DNA of 64,000 bases from Glomus cerebriforme. Lineage: Eukaryota > Glomeromycota > Glomeromycetes > Glomerales > Glomeraceae. Position 1 is the first letter of the stretch, and every line of letters starts with the position of its first letter. Location: positions 224,341 to 288,340 of the forward strand of contig QKYT01000074.1 in NCBI GenBank assembly GCA_003550305.1, written 5' to 3'. The position numbers and the translations under genes were made by a program. Below, piece after piece: positions 1 to 13,473 of the stretch. The notes under the pieces are model-generated. The model had not been told where the DNA came from, ran no database searches, and saw only the letters and a program-made list of their open reading frames with translations.

Positions 1-2096
1 GTTTGTAAAAATGGTTGTCATTTGAAGTGACACTATAGTAGTTTCTTTTGACCGCTTTATTCTTCTATTATACGGTCAATGTCTTTTGTTTTTTTTGATA
101 TACTATAGTTGTTATAAAATGTATCAACAATCTTAAAATTAGTTTTTTTTTGACTTAACAGTTCTTCTCTTGTATTATACCATTTTGTTCGTATAATCGA
201 TTCTACTATGTTGTTTCGATTTTTCAGAATCGATTCAATCCTACCCTGCGACTGTTAAACTGATTGAAACACGAAGCACGTAAATAATCATATACTGTAT
301 ATATTTCTATTCCTCCGATTTATCCAAGAAATCCGCGTTTACAAAAAATGAAAAGGATATTTTTCTTTTCCTTCCTATCCATTTCCAGAAATCTTGTCTA
401 CAAAAAGAAAACATTTATACATATTTCTATCTCTCTTTCTTCCCTATCTCCCAGCAGAAATTCACCTCAACCTAAGAGAAATGAGTAATGACACTTTCAC
501 ATATAGCAGCAAATACAAAATGTCCTAATATGCACGTCTAAAATCTCACAGGAAGCTAGGTACCTTGCTCTAATCCTTTTAAAGAGAAATTTCATGCCTG
601 AGTGAGACCATACATATCTATACTAAAATCTATGCATAAGTGAGTGTTTTGCCTCATACACGCATACTCCATTCATACTGTAAATGTAAATTTGTTAAAA
701 TGTAATAAATGGGAAATATTTTACTTGTTATTATTTGATTTTATTTTTAGATGCGGTCTTTGTTTAATAGTGACAATACGATGATTATGGATATTATGGT
801 AAAGACCAACTGCGTAATAACCTAAAAAATGGGAAATGGAAGCATCTCCTAAGGCGTAAGAGGGGATTGGGCCCTTCCATCGATTATGTACATCTTGAAA
901 CTTTAAATTTGAGGAAATTCATTTTTCATAATAGAAAAGACAAACTTATCGGTGTTAAAATATTTGGGAAATTCAAATTAAAATTTTTATTCTTCATTGA
1001 CCTTTTAATTTTATAGTTAAATATGTATTTAATTTGTCTGTATTATTTATATTCACAAAATTTTTTTTCATATTATTGCTTATTCATGAAAGACAAGAAG
1101 AAACTGAGGAATATATGTTGATTGAAGAAATCAATAATATGAAATACTTAGTCTTTCAGATGGTGGACGTCTCAAGAACCACATTCCAATCATAGCAAAA
1201 ATGTATTTAGCTATTTGCTAGTGAAAAGTTGCATGCAATATTATGACAGTTAGAAGTATCAATTATTACCGTCCGGTTATTATTTTGCAACGAAATTGGC
1301 GTCTAGTTGGTGGAAAATTATAATTTAATGGCATTATTTTTTTATTGTATAGTTCAATTTAGTAATAATAAAATTGTCCATGGTACGATTGTATGAAAAA
1401 TAAAAAACACGTTTTTTTTTTAAATAGCGCCATCAATAATTGTCGGAACTAATACTCGACATCGATCATGTTCAGAACAATTTGAAAATGTAGAATTATA
1501 AGATACTTGATTAAGTAAACAGTAATGAAATTGCTTATACTCTTATTCCAAGCTAAGTTTGGGCAGTTAGCAGAACACCGTGAAAAATCAATACGAATGT
1601 CAAGCAGGTTATGTAAATAAATCAGTTCAGTTTAATAGTCTAATTACCATTTCTTAATATATTTGATATTAAATCGATATAATTCAGCTCTGTGAACAAT
1701 AATGTCGATTATCGAGTTCTATCTGAAATAAATATACCACATTTGATTGGCTATACCATAAAAACGGACGTATTTTTTAATGAAATATTTTAAATTAATT
1801 GATTAATCTATTCTATGTTGGGTTCATAGTGATAAATATTTTCAGATTCATGTTGTATATCACCATTAATTAGGATTAATATAAATCATGTGATATTAAA
1901 TGGTCGACATCAAAATTTGGTCAGAATTAAGCAAAAGTCTAATTTATTCTAAAAAAAAAAAATCACATATCAAAAGATGAAATTAAACTCAAGTTTAATT
2001 TCGTAATATTAAACTGTATAATTAATTATAAAAGTACATATTTATACAATTAAAGTTCAAAAAGTTCAAATAAAATAAAATTCTATTAAAATTATA
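1..2096. other. Intergenic, no gene seen
   Basis: AT-rich sequence with a pyrimidine-rich patch near 360-470. I find no open frame resembling a protein on either strand and no clear repeat. It lies downstream of the first kinase-Sel1 gene. Confidence 0.5.
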
Positions 2097-4772
2097 TTAT
2101 ATTCTTAATTTTTCTAGTTTATCCCGAGCATCTTGATCTCCTTGTTTAGCACATTGTTCATACCAATAAATCGCTCGATTTATATCTTTTCCAGCACCAT
2201 TTCCTTTTTCATACATATAACCAAGATTGTATTGAGCTACGCTGTGTCCTAAATTTGCCGCTTTTTGATATAATTCAAATGCCTTTTGCTTATTAATACT
2301 AGTTCCAATCCCATTATCATAACAATATCCTAACATCACTATTCCATTCAAATATTCACCTTCCGCTGATTGTCTATATAATTCGAAAGCTTTGTTATAA
2401 TCTTTATCGATACCTTCCCCATTTTCATACATACGAGCGAGGTTATGTTGAGCTACACTATTTCCCAAACTTGCCGCTTTTTGATATAATTTAAGCGCCA
2501 TTTGCTTATTAACGTCAGTTCCGATTCCATTCTCATAACAATAACCTAACATCATTTTTCCACCTATATGTTCTTCAGATGATTGTTTAAATAACTTAAA
2601 AGCTTTGTTGTAATCCTTATCAACCCCTTTTCCATTTTTATACATGCGAGCCAGATTATATTGAGCTACACTGTGTCCTAAATCTGCTGCTTTTTGATAT
2701 AACTCAGCTGATTTTTGCTTACTAACACCGGTTCCAATTCCACTAGAATAACAATACCCTAGCATCATTATTCCATCTGGATATTCTCCGTCAGCTGATT
2801 GTTTGAACAACTCAAAAGCTTTACTATGATTTTTATCGACCCCTTTTCCACTTTTATACAAAAGGGCAAGATTATATTGCGCTGCGAAATTTCCTAAATT
2901 TGCCGCTTTTTCATACAAATAAGCAGCTCTCTTTAAGTCTTCCCCGATCCCTATACCATTTTTATAAAAATAACCAGTTTTATATATTCCAGCTGAAAAA
3001 TTCTTATCGGCTACCTGTTCATAATATTTGAAGGCCAAATTTTCGTTCTTTGTAATTCCATTGCCAAATTCATAACATAACCCAACATAATATTGTGCCA
3101 ATATATGATTTTGTTCCGATGCAATAAGGAATAAATTAAATGCCTTCTTATAATTTTTACTTGTTTCAATCCCTAAATAGTCAAAATATCCGAGTAAAAA
3201 GATATAATCCGGAACATTATGATTCTTTGATAGCCAATTATAAAGTTCTTGTGGATTTATATTATTATTATCAAGATAATCAAGAATATGTTTTCTTAAC
3301 GTTGAATCTTTTCCTTTACCTTCTATTTTAAAAATAAATGCCAACATTTCACTGACTACTATGCTTAAATTCTTTTTGTGTGAAATATTTTTACTATTAA
3401 ATTGTTCACTTGCTGATGATGTAAATGATGCGTTCATGTTATCAAAATTGTGAATAACTTGAGATAATTCTCCATGTGTCGATGAATTATCAAATCCTTG
3501 TTCATTTGATTTCATTTGATTACGTTCATCAATTATATTTATTTTCGTTTTTAGTCTTTTTACCACTTGATCTATCGTTGGTCGATTATTTGGATCCACA
3601 TCCCAACACTCTAAATAAATATTATTTAATGAATAATATGTTGTATATTATTAAAAAAATATAAATTTTACTTACCAGTATAAAGTGTTACGTAATCTTG
3701 AGGTGTATTAGGACAAGGTTTCTCTCTAAGACCTTGATAAATTTCTATAGCCAAATCAATATCATATTGTACCCCTTCGGTATAAAATGGAGGGTTACCA
3801 CTAGATATCTCCCATAATAACACACCAACACTGTAAATATCACTCTTTTCATTTAATGTTATGCTATTCTTTCTTCGATTACTAAATCTATTTGGGTCAA
3901 TATAAGGAATTACTCCAAAAAATTTTAACTGTTTGCTGGATGATGCTTCGATCCTCTTTGACAACCCAAAATCAGCTATCTTGATAGTCTTTTGATGAAT
4001 TAATACATTACCAGAGTGCTATTTAAAAATATATATATACATTTAAATTGAATAATAAATAAGAAACATATCTTATGAATTATCAAATTAAAAAATAATT
4101 ACCAAATCGTGATGCACAATCCCTTCATTATGTAAACAAGATACAGCAGAAGCCAATTGGTATGCAAATTCAGATTTATCACTCCAAGTTAGAAAACTGA
4201 AATTATTCTTCAAATAACTTCGTAGGGTACCACTATCAGCATATTCCATTACTAACAAGTAACCTTTTCAAAAACGTGATTTTAAAAAAAAAAACTTTTT
4301 TTTTTGTTACATAGAAAATAGATTAAAAATCAAATATATAACTATTATTGAATATTTTATCATACCTGAATCAAAATTTGAAATTCCGTAGAAGCTAATA
4401 ATATTCTTATGACATTTTATATCTTGTTGAAGTTTAAGCTATATTATTAATATTAGTATAAATTTAAATTAGTTACGAATTAAATTTTGAAAACCTAGTT
4501 TACATTGGTTTAAATACCTCATGAATGATTTCTTTTATAGTAATTTCGTCAACATTAAAAAAAGACTTCAACGCTAAATATTCCGAATTTTTCCATTTCG
4601 CACGATAAACTTTTCCGAATGATCCGGTACCAATTTTTTTGATATTACTAAAATATTCGTATTCATAATGTTTAATATATTCTTCTTTAGAAATAGCTTC
4701 TTCCATCCAACTAATCCATTCATTTGCATTTTCGTCATCTTGAGTTTCGATAGTTTTGATTTTATTAGACAT
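2097..4772 (-). CDS. Protein kinase with C-terminal Sel1 repeats
   Basis: Five exons (4518-4772, 4366-4438, 4103-4263, 3676-4018, 2097-3610) join in frame to give about 781 residues. The N-terminal half is a kinase of the tyrosine-kinase-like type: glycine loop IGTGSFGKV at about 47-55, lysine in LALKSF at 69, DFG at 179-181 and a YSVGVLLWEISSG helix. The catalytic loop reads VHHDL where the two paralogues in this window read VHRDL; the Asp is kept. Residues about 420-780 hold about ten Sel1 repeats (ALxLYQKAAxLGxxxAQYNLxxMYxxG), in which a two-repeat unit recurs about three times. Sel1 repeats are protein-protein scaffolds, so a signalling role is inferred; the substrate is unknown. I chose the ATG at 4772 over an in-frame one at 4811 because the paralogues also begin with a short MS-type leader. 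It is divergent from the aminotransferase gene. Confidence 0.85.
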
Positions 4773-5365
4773 GGTGGAGTATAAAAAGTAAATAATAAAG
4801 GAGTTTTCCATTTATTATATGGAACAATTCACGTGATATGTAAAACGCGTTCCGCCCTGCATTGTTATACTTAATCTGTTTCTCCGTTGGTTGATCATAA
4901 ATGAGTGATCAGAGTTTTATACCAATAAGTGATAGTTAAGCATATACATGGCGCAATCATCAACCTTTGTTATTTCTATTGTAGTCTTAATCCGTATATA
5001 TTTTAAACTAAATTTTGGGTTCTTCTCCTGCATATGTTAATCGTCATAATAACGTCATAATATTCTTCAATAAAATGAAGGAAATTTCTTATCATTAACA
5101 TTGTTTGGGGAAAAGTTATGTTTAAAAATATAACTATAATTATAAATATTACTGTAGTAATGTCTATTTGTTAAGACGTGACCTATTGACAATAAGGCGC
5201 GTGAGATACTAAGTGCTGTTACTGTGGTCTTGATCATCAATTTTAAGTTATCTGTTATATCTCATCTGTATATACGTCAAAAAATTTTTAATTTAAACAA
5301 ATAAATCTTTTGTCCTACGAGATCTATTAAATAAAATAAAAAAAATTTTTTTTTTTACAGATTAA
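4773..5365. promoter_or_regulatory. Shared upstream region of divergent genes
   Basis: About 590 bp separate the kinase-Sel1 start (minus) from the aminotransferase start (plus), so both promoters must lie here. No specific element is recognised. A poly-T tract ending in ACAG at about 5351-5360, just before the upstream aminotransferase ATG, could be a 3' splice site of a leader intron. Confidence 0.4.
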
Positions 5366-7111
5366 ATGATAAATGTGTTCCAAAGACGACTTTATATTGT
5401 TTCTTCCAAATTAATAAATTTTCGACATTTTTCTTATGTAATTAACAATAATAAATATTTTAATCAACAATTTAAACCTTTTTCTATAATGTCTTCTCAA
5501 GATAATCATAAATTATGTATGATCCCCGGTAAGAATTAATCTAAAATTTTTAATTTTTTTTATGATATAAAATTTTAACTTTTAACATATTATTGAATTT
5601 TAATTATGTAGGTCCCGTAGAATTTCATGAAGATGTTTTAACATCAATGTCAACTCCTGCAACTTCTCATGTATCACCGTCATTTATTCCAGTATTTGGT
5701 GAAAGTATAGAACTTTTGCGTAAATTATTCTTAACAGAAAAAGGACAACCATTCATTGTATCTGGATCAGGTACTTTAGGGTGGGATATGGTATCTTCGA
5801 ATTTGGTTGAACCTGATGAAGATGCTTTAGTATTAAATACTGGTTATTTCGGTGATTCTTTCGCCGAGTGGTATGTAATATGTAAATTTTTTTCTTCCAT
5901 TAATTTTTCCTGATGACTAACATTTTTAATTAAATTTTTGAAAAAAAATAGTCTTAAAGTGTACGGAGCAAATGTGGTAGAAGTTAAAGCAGAAATTGGA
6001 GAAGCAACAACTCTTCAAGAAGTTTCTGATGCTTTATCAACCAAGTCATTTAAAGTTATTACTATTACTCATGTTGATACTTCAACGGGAGTATTAGCGG
6101 ATGTTAAAGGAATATCAGAAGTAGTTAAAAAACAATCTCCAAATACTTTAATTATTGTTGATGGTGTTTGTTCTGTTGGTTGTGAAGAAATTCGATTTGA
6201 TGAATGGGGTATTGACGTCGCTTTGACTGCAAGTCAAAAAGCTATTGGTGTTCCTCCTGGTTTATCAATTTTAGTTGCAAGTGAACGAGCTATTGTAGGT
6301 TTATATTATATTTAATAGTTTTTGTTCTTACTCTTCCTCATGATTTAAATTTATATTATTTAATAGCAAGTCTTCAAGAATCGTAAAGCACCAATTCCAA
6401 GTTATTATGCATCTTGGGCTCATTGGCTTCCAAGTATAAAAATTTAATCTTTTTTTTCGTACCTTTATAATTCTTTATTCTCTTTTATTAACTCTTTTAT
6501 ATTTTATTAGTTATGAATGCTTATGAATCTCGTAAAGGAATGTATTTCGCTACTCCTCCAGTACAATTAATTTATGCATTAAATACAAGTTTAAAACAAA
6601 TTACTTCGATTCCACTTGAAACAAGATTTGAACAACATAAAAAAGCTAGTAATTTTATCAAGAATACTGTCGAGTCTTTGGGATTAAAATTTGTAATTAC
6701 ATGATTGTTTTTTTTTATTCTCTTTTTGTCGATTATAATTAATTATGTTTAAAAAAAATTGTTTAAATTAAGGTTCCTAAACATAGAGAAGCTGCTGCTA
6801 ATGGAATGACAGCTGTTTATTATCCCGATGGTATTCAACCCGCTGATTTACTTCAAAAAGTTGCCTCATATAACGTTGTTATTGCTGGCGGTTTACATAG
6901 AGCTATTGCTACAAAATATTTTAGAATTGGGTATGTTGTCTAATATATTTAACTATTTGGTTTTTTTTCATTTAATTACTTAATTAAATTTTAAAAATTT
7001 TTTTTTAGGCATATGGGAATTAGTGTAACAGAACCAGAACGCAAACATTTGGATAATGTTATTCAAGCTTTAACTAGTAGTTTAAAAGAATTAGGTTATT
7101 CTGGAAAATAA
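5366..7111 (+). CDS. AGX1: Alanine-glyoxylate aminotransferase (class V, PLP)
   Basis: Seven exons (5366-5528, 5612-5870, 5952-6294, 6367-6433, 6511-6692, 6773-6930, 7009-7111) join in frame to give 424 residues. The protein matches the alanine/serine-glyoxylate aminotransferase family: IPGPVEFHEDV near the start, SGSGTLGWDM, the HVDTSTG loop, IIVDGVCSVG, and TASQKAIGVPPG with the pyridoxal-phosphate lysine at about residue 237. The family turns glyoxylate and alanine (or serine) into glycine and pyruvate (or hydroxypyruvate). An in-frame ATG 123 bp upstream of the second ATG (5489) adds 41 residues rich in Arg, Phe, Tyr and Asn with no acidic residue, which looks like a mitochondrial presequence. 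The shorter form has 383 residues, close to the usual family length. The C-terminus ends in SGK, so there is no clear PTS1 peroxisomal signal. Confidence 0.93.
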
Positions 7112-8426
7112 TATTATTCGCATATGGTATAAGGGATAATGTTAGGAATTATAAAAACAATGCTATTATTAAATCATTTAAAATATGTAGTATGTGTATT
7201 GAATCTAAATCGATCGTAAAAAAAGATTAAAAATTCAATTAACGAACCTTAACTAACATATTTGATACTATGATACTTTTGATATTGTGTATTGGGTAGA
7301 ACTTCAGATATATGAAATTTTAAAATCCTTAGTCTACTTATTTATTATAAAACAATTTTTTTGGCAGACTAATAAATAATCATCAAACTACTTGCCTTAA
7401 CGTCAATTATAATAGGTATCATATTTTTGAGATATAGAGGTGATTAAAGTTCAGTATGACAAGAGTTCAGCAATGAACTGAATCCTACATCCGAAGTGCA
7501 AATGATGAGGAATTTTGAATCAGTATTCTACTTGGTAACTAATTGTGATTTTCTTGGATTTAGCGACAATACCCACGTCAAAAGATAAAGTAAAAGCTGA
7601 TTTTTTTTTCATCGCTAGTATTTATCTTATTAAATTTGAATTTGAAAGGGTAAATTAAAAATATGAAATTTGCCTTGGGATGGAGACTTCCTAATTTCGC
7701 CGTTTAATGGATTTACCAAAAAAAAGACGAAATTTAGAAATTACTGTATATCGACTAGTTTATTCCAACTAAATCCATTTCACTGGGATTATGAATATAA
7801 ATTTAAATTCATTTTCATCATTATTTAAGGTGATTATTTATTTTATCAGTTTAATTAATGTTTGATAAGATTACTATTTATAACTACATGAGACCAACAA
7901 ATAATTCCACTTTAATTAATCATGAGCTGTAGAATCTTTACTAGAAATCCGTCGCGTAATTGGCCAATGAAAATGCAAGAGTTTATTATTCAAGTTTATA
8001 ACTCCCCCCGGAATTACAATGAAACTCAATATCACTTATCACGACGCGTCTGGTGGAATTACGACTAAATTATAAAGTTATTTAATTGTTTAATAAAATT
8101 TTGTCACTGACGGTGTGACATGTGTCACACTTCCCATTTTCTTATTTTACCGTAAAGGAATTACTATGGACTTTGCTTGCAACTACCGGTTTAGGATAAA
8201 AGGTGATTTAGGAAAAAATTTTTTTTATTTATATTTTTTAATAGTGAGTGCAAGTTAATCTAGGAAATCGTGCCAAACGGTTTACTATGTATATAGGCCA
8301 TAACTGTAAACTAATCCCAAACTCATGTCAGGGTGCCTCACTTATCTTTTTGAGTGATAAGCATTGGCACTCATATACAGTAATTTTACTGAACTTTAAA
8401 GATAAGAATTGTAAAACTATAATGAT
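7112..8426. other. Intergenic, no gene seen
   Basis: Sequence between the aminotransferase and the LINE relic. The first few hundred bases are probably its 3' UTR. I recognise no open frame as protein-coding; the 72-codon plus-strand frame at 8248 overlaps the decayed element and has no family features. Confidence 0.45.
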
Positions 8427-10570
8427 CTATGTAGAGTCCAATTGCTCAAGTGTATGGAGCCCATAAGAGCCATCCGTTAGGATTAACTGGATGTTGATTT
8501 TTGTCACGTGTCCTGTGTCATTTGCGTTTGTTGGTGTTTCTGTGATATAGTCGGTTGTCTTTCTTAGATATTCCCAATGGTTGTTCCCATTTCTGATCAA
8601 TATCTTTGCGGAAGTGAAGCACGTGATGCGTGCTAGCGTTACGGTTTTTGTAATGATAGTATCAATTGATTTGGGGATAAGATGATGAATCAAAAGATAA
8701 ATCAGGAGACTCTGTTCTATGTTCGTAATAGGATGGAATATATTAATGTCCGTTGTGATAGCATATAAGGGAGTATTGTTATTTGGTGGTTAATCAGTAG
8801 GTCTTTGTAGCTTGAGTACTGAATTTAGTGTATCTTTGTGTTGATTGCTGTATTCATTGGTGTCTTCTGCTGATATTGAGCAGATTGGGCACATGATTCA
8901 GATAATAAGTTTTTAGAATGTTACCTGTAGGGTAAATATTGTTAAAAGATTTAATCTTGGTGCCTTGTATTTTTGAAAGTTTTCTGATGTATGAGTTTTC
9001 AGTGGGTTGTATTTAAGCCATAGTTCAGTAGAGTGCCATCCAGTCTACATCTGAAATCTGTACGTAGGGATGTAAGGGGAACAGTTTCGAATTATGGAAA
9101 AAGTCATTGAAAGTTTTAGCTCTTGATACACGGGATGCCCATCTTCTAATGTTTTTATTGATCACCTAAGTTGTTCCAGCTTTCATATAGGGCGATTATA
9201 TTAGGTACAAAATGTGGGTTAATTGTTATCGAGTCTGGTAAGGTAGTAGCAGATTTTGCTAATGTGTCAGCTAAATCGTTGTTCGAGTGTGCTTTAATTT
9301 TAACAAAAGTAATATTTAAATTGGAAGTGTTGACGATGTGTGAGATGTGTGATATAAATTTCCAAGTGGTGTAATTATTATATTTTAATTGTTGTCTATT
9401 AGACGTTGAGGCGTTTGTAATCTGTACAAGACTTTGTATCACAATCTATTATTAATTTTTCGCGGATTTCATAAATTTTGTATAAGATCTTTTATAATTA
9501 TAATTATAAAGATGGGAGATGCGATTTACGCGCGATCATTTTATCATTATTCGATGCATATCTCTACTGCGTAAGAAAGACGGAATAGTCACGTGATTTG
9601 AAATTTGAGGGTATAAATGCAGTTGGCGGAGTCTGTGATTAGTCTGTGTGGAGAGTTTGCTGTTCTTTGGACTGTATACAGAGCGGTAGCAATCACCATG
9701 CTTCTGCTAGGGTAGAAAGACAGTCCTAGTTGAATGGCGAATTCATTTGACTGATCCATCTGTGTAAAATGAGAAGCGTGTGAATAGTCTAAATTGATGT
9801 TTGAGATCAGAAAGTTGGTATAAAGTGTTTTTGCATCCTAAAAGGTAATTAGCAATTAAGGGGTCGATATGCTGTGTGTGAGTATTATTTGTATCGTGCA
9901 TGTCTGTTTCTATGTCTATACTCTATAGTGTATTTTCATTGTTAGGAAATGGTGATCATGGTGGACGTGTATACATTAAATTCCATTGTTTTCAAGGTGT
10001 ATGGGTTTGAATAAAACTTTGAATTTTTAAAGGTATTTGGGAGTTTCTATATGTTTTTTGATCGTGATTTTAATTAATCTATGTGTGGGAGTTAGTATAA
10101 CACATTTGGGGTGTAGAGTATGTAACGAACAGCCGTTAGTTTTCTAAAGTTAAATTGTTACATTCATCTGTGAGCGGTGTGTGTTTCTAATGTTCTATGT
10201 ATGTAGTGTTGACTGCTGTGGGATTATTTATCCATTCAATTGTTTTTCCGATAATAATATTTTGATTCTGACCATTCATTTAAACCATTATGAAATTGGT
10301 CCTTTGTATTTAGTGTTGTGTTTAACAGTAAGATCTTTCCATGTTTCAAGTATAGAAGTATATTGGTCTGCGAATATGATTCGTTTATTTCTAAGGCTGG
10401 AAATTTGAGCGTTTGTTAGATTGTTTAAATGAAATCTTATTTCCGTGTTACCTCCTGTAATGGTGGTGTCAACAATTGGTTGGATTGTTATTCCAGTACT
10501 GAAAAGTTTGATACATCGTGTCAGATATGAATCCGGTTTCTGTATGGGCGGTAAATTGTTAATTTAATAT
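8427..10570 (-). mobile_element. Decayed non-LTR retrotransposon (LINE) with RNase H
   Basis: Read on the minus strand this is the 3' half of a LINE-type ORF, broken by stops and frameshifts. The fragment at about 10557-10225 reads as a long frame ending KYKGPIS then a stop. About 9770-9760 gives YTDGSV, the first RNase H aspartate motif. About 9700-9610 gives LAEA and, in another frame, ALYTV and LITDSAN. At 9155-9442 lies FVKIKAHSNNDLADTLAKSA, the C-terminal RNase H block. Near 8870-8900 CPICSISAEDTNE resembles the zinc-binding tail that follows RNase H in these elements. No intact reverse transcriptase remains in the window. The tail at 8427-8693 is included by continuity only. Confidence 0.75.
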
Positions 10571-12415
10571 CTGGGAAATATTTTATTTTTATTAAGAGAT
10601 GAAAAATAGATTTCAACAATATCTAATATGTGAACATATAGAATTATAATAACTAAATATTCCTAAACTAAGTGCAATGCCCGGGAACATCTCTTAATCT
10701 TATCAAATATCGCACTGACAATGGATGATTCTAAAAAAAGTAGAAAAAAAAATCCAAACCCCTACACTAATATAGTCTATACCTCCTTTCTAACGCGTTA
10801 CCTAAACCCATCGTAACACCGACTTTTCGCCGTGAGACAGAGAGAAGCCTACAAAATACAGTATCTCGGAAATATGGATGTGACTATTTGTACGATAATA
10901 TCACGTGACTGTCAACCGTCCTAAAATTTTAGATACTATAAATGAAAAAGTAATTATTCTTAATAAGTACGATAAATTATATGTAAAATTCTAAGTACTA
11001 TGGCCATTTTCATAGTAGGATCGAGCATATACAAAGTAAATTGGGAAATGATTACCAATCAAATTAAGTTTCAAGATCAAATCAATATTTTGTAAAATAT
11101 TCAAAATAATAATTAAATACCTTTTTCGTGTTATTTTCACAATAAGCTAATGGCTCAAAAAAGTAGAAACGGAAACATGCTTATCACGAGCAATTTCATC
11201 AAGTCCAATTACATATATAAATAACATTATTAACATTCATAACATTTTGATTATAAGTCTTTGTGTCATCCTAGTATTTGTCTCAGGGGATTAGTTTAAT
11301 ACAGTTTCCCATTTTCTATAGAAGTGCAACACTTTGTTTATTAAAATACTAACATAAAGAAGCTTTTAAATCTGTTCTTTAGAATAACAATCATATACAC
11401 TATTTCAAGATGCTGGAGGCATACTAAAAAAATTTATTATAAAAAGCCTTTATATTTTAGTAAAATTTACTGTTTCTGGTTGGCTATAGAAACTACATTT
11501 ATCATGATATAATGATGATCTACACTTACTGTACAGTAAATACACCTTTGATAATTATCAAAAAAAAAAAGATTCATTGCAAGTATATTTTAAAATCTGT
11601 ACGCAAGTAAAATTACACATGGATTTCAAATTTTTGTCTTACAGTATATATACATAATATATTTAGAATATAATGAAATTATTTTTTATAAAATTAAATT
11701 TTATTTTTAGAAAATAAAACCTAAAAATAAAGTTTCAAAAATAGGTCAGTGAACAATTGCCAGTTTATTAAGAGAATTCCTTTTTTTCGATGAGATTCTG
11801 TTAAGATAAGGGAGTATCCGTAAAAAAGATGTAACAATTGAAAACAATACACAAAAAAAAAAATTTCGAGTACATGTTAATGACCTGATCATACGATCTT
11901 GCCGCAGTGCAGTTATAAAAAAATTATCAAATGAAAAACAATCGATTTATTAATTCGTTTTTCAATCAATTCGATTTTGACAGAATCGAATTTAATTCCT
12001 AGTCCCCACTGGTAACGATAATGTCATAATTCAAAATTAATGTGTGATACTATTAGATCAAATATTTTTCTCATTATTAATACATAATTGTTATAAATGC
12101 TGAAATCAGCTCATGATTCGGAGTTCAGTTAAAAATCTCGAATAAAATAAGAAAAGGAAAAAAAAGAATCAATGATCATTGACAACCAATGTCCGCTTAT
12201 GTAATACAGTAAAGATATCAGCAAACGTAATTATAGAGGATCGACATTTTATTTATTTTACTTATGGTAAACAAAAAAATTTGACAAACGTTACCTATTC
12301 ACCAAATCATTTTTTTTTTAGATGGACTGAATCATATTCTCAAACCGTATATAAACCATTTCTTTATACCTGAAGTCCACATATCGTATTTACTATTTCT
12401 ATCAATTTTATCAAC
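10571..12415. other. Intergenic, no gene seen
   Basis: AT-rich sequence upstream of the first secreted-protein gene. Only short open frames occur and none resembles a known family. Confidence 0.45.
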
Positions 12416-13473
12416 ATGAAAATGTCAAGAGATATTCTTTTTCTTCGATTATTTATTTTCATGAATTGTATTTTCCAGGGGTTTGGTCAAATTTCTAATG
12501 TTTTACCTGGTAAGTTGAGAAAGTTACAATTTTTTATCCAAATTTCAGCTTCTAGATAAATAAATTTATTTACTTCTATTAGATGGATGGGGTCGCGCCG
12601 GAGATAGCCCACAAAATTATATAATGGGAGTCGATTCCACGGTATTTTATGGGTCAGCTGTAAGAACTTTTTTTTGATTTTAGTTCAAATATCAAGTTTT
12701 CATACTAATATGAGCTTATTTGAGTAGCCCGGACGTAGTGGTATTATAAAATCACTTCCAAACATCAATCCAAACGGGTTTGGTACTTTGATGCAAGAAT
12801 TTATTCCTAAAGATTATTTAGGCAAACGAGTTCAATTATCAGGTTTCATAAAAAATAATGTAAGGATTATTAGAAAATACAATGATTTTTTACTTTATTT
12901 TATTTATTTGTTTTTATATATATATGTTTTAGAATGTCCTAGGCTGGGTTGGTATGTGGATGCGTGTCGATAGCGTAAATGGCAGTTTTGATAATATGAG
13001 TAATCGACCAATAAATGGTAGTATACTTGCTTAATTATTTTAATAATCAATAATCATTTGAAGATTCAAAACTATGGTTTTATTTATAGGTACCGGTGAT
13101 TGGAAATCAGTTGAAAATGTTTTAGATGTTCCTGAGGATACAAGCAATCTTGCTTTTGGTATTTTATTAGTTGGTGAGTATCTTACACTGGTCGATGCCC
13201 ATCATGATTTCCATTTATTAGGAGCACATCATGGAAATTGGACAAGTTTCCATGAAATTTTCATAGTGGAACTATATTAGTTTAATTTTTCCAAATATAA
13301 TTATGGTATTCGCCTTTTATTGTTATTTAGGTGAAGGAGAAGCTTGGCTAGACGAATGCAAATTTGAAATTGTAGACCCAACTCTAGTCCCGACAACTGA
13401 GATCTTAAACAATGCTGTACCTTTCGTTGATACTACTGGAGAACTCAATTATCCAATTAATCTCTCTTTCTAA
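12416..13473 (+). CDS. Small secreted protein, bacterial-type domain (copy 1)
   Basis: Six exons (12416-12509, 12583-12659, 12728-12859, 12933-13017, 13090-13173, 13331-13473) join in frame to give 204 residues. The first 24 or so residues form a signal peptide (ILFLRLFIFMNCIFQ core) with likely cleavage near GFGQ. The mature part contains FGTLMQEFIPKDYLGKRVQL, VGMWMRVD, FDNMSNRPI, TGDWKS, VLDVPEDTSNLAFGILL and GEAWLDECKFEIVD. This pattern closely resembles a beta-rich domain known to me from bacterial proteins, often at the C-terminus of helix-turn-helix regulators; that parallel is from memory. Function is unknown; extracellular binding, perhaps of a carbohydrate, is a guess. A second in-frame ATG at 12422 aligns with the start of copy 2. 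Copy 2 lies tail-to-tail 1 kb away. Confidence 0.82.

Noticed and set aside
12179..12373. Short plus frame upstream of the first secreted-protein gene
   Set aside because: No signal peptide, no family features, and it ends before the well-supported gene at 12416.
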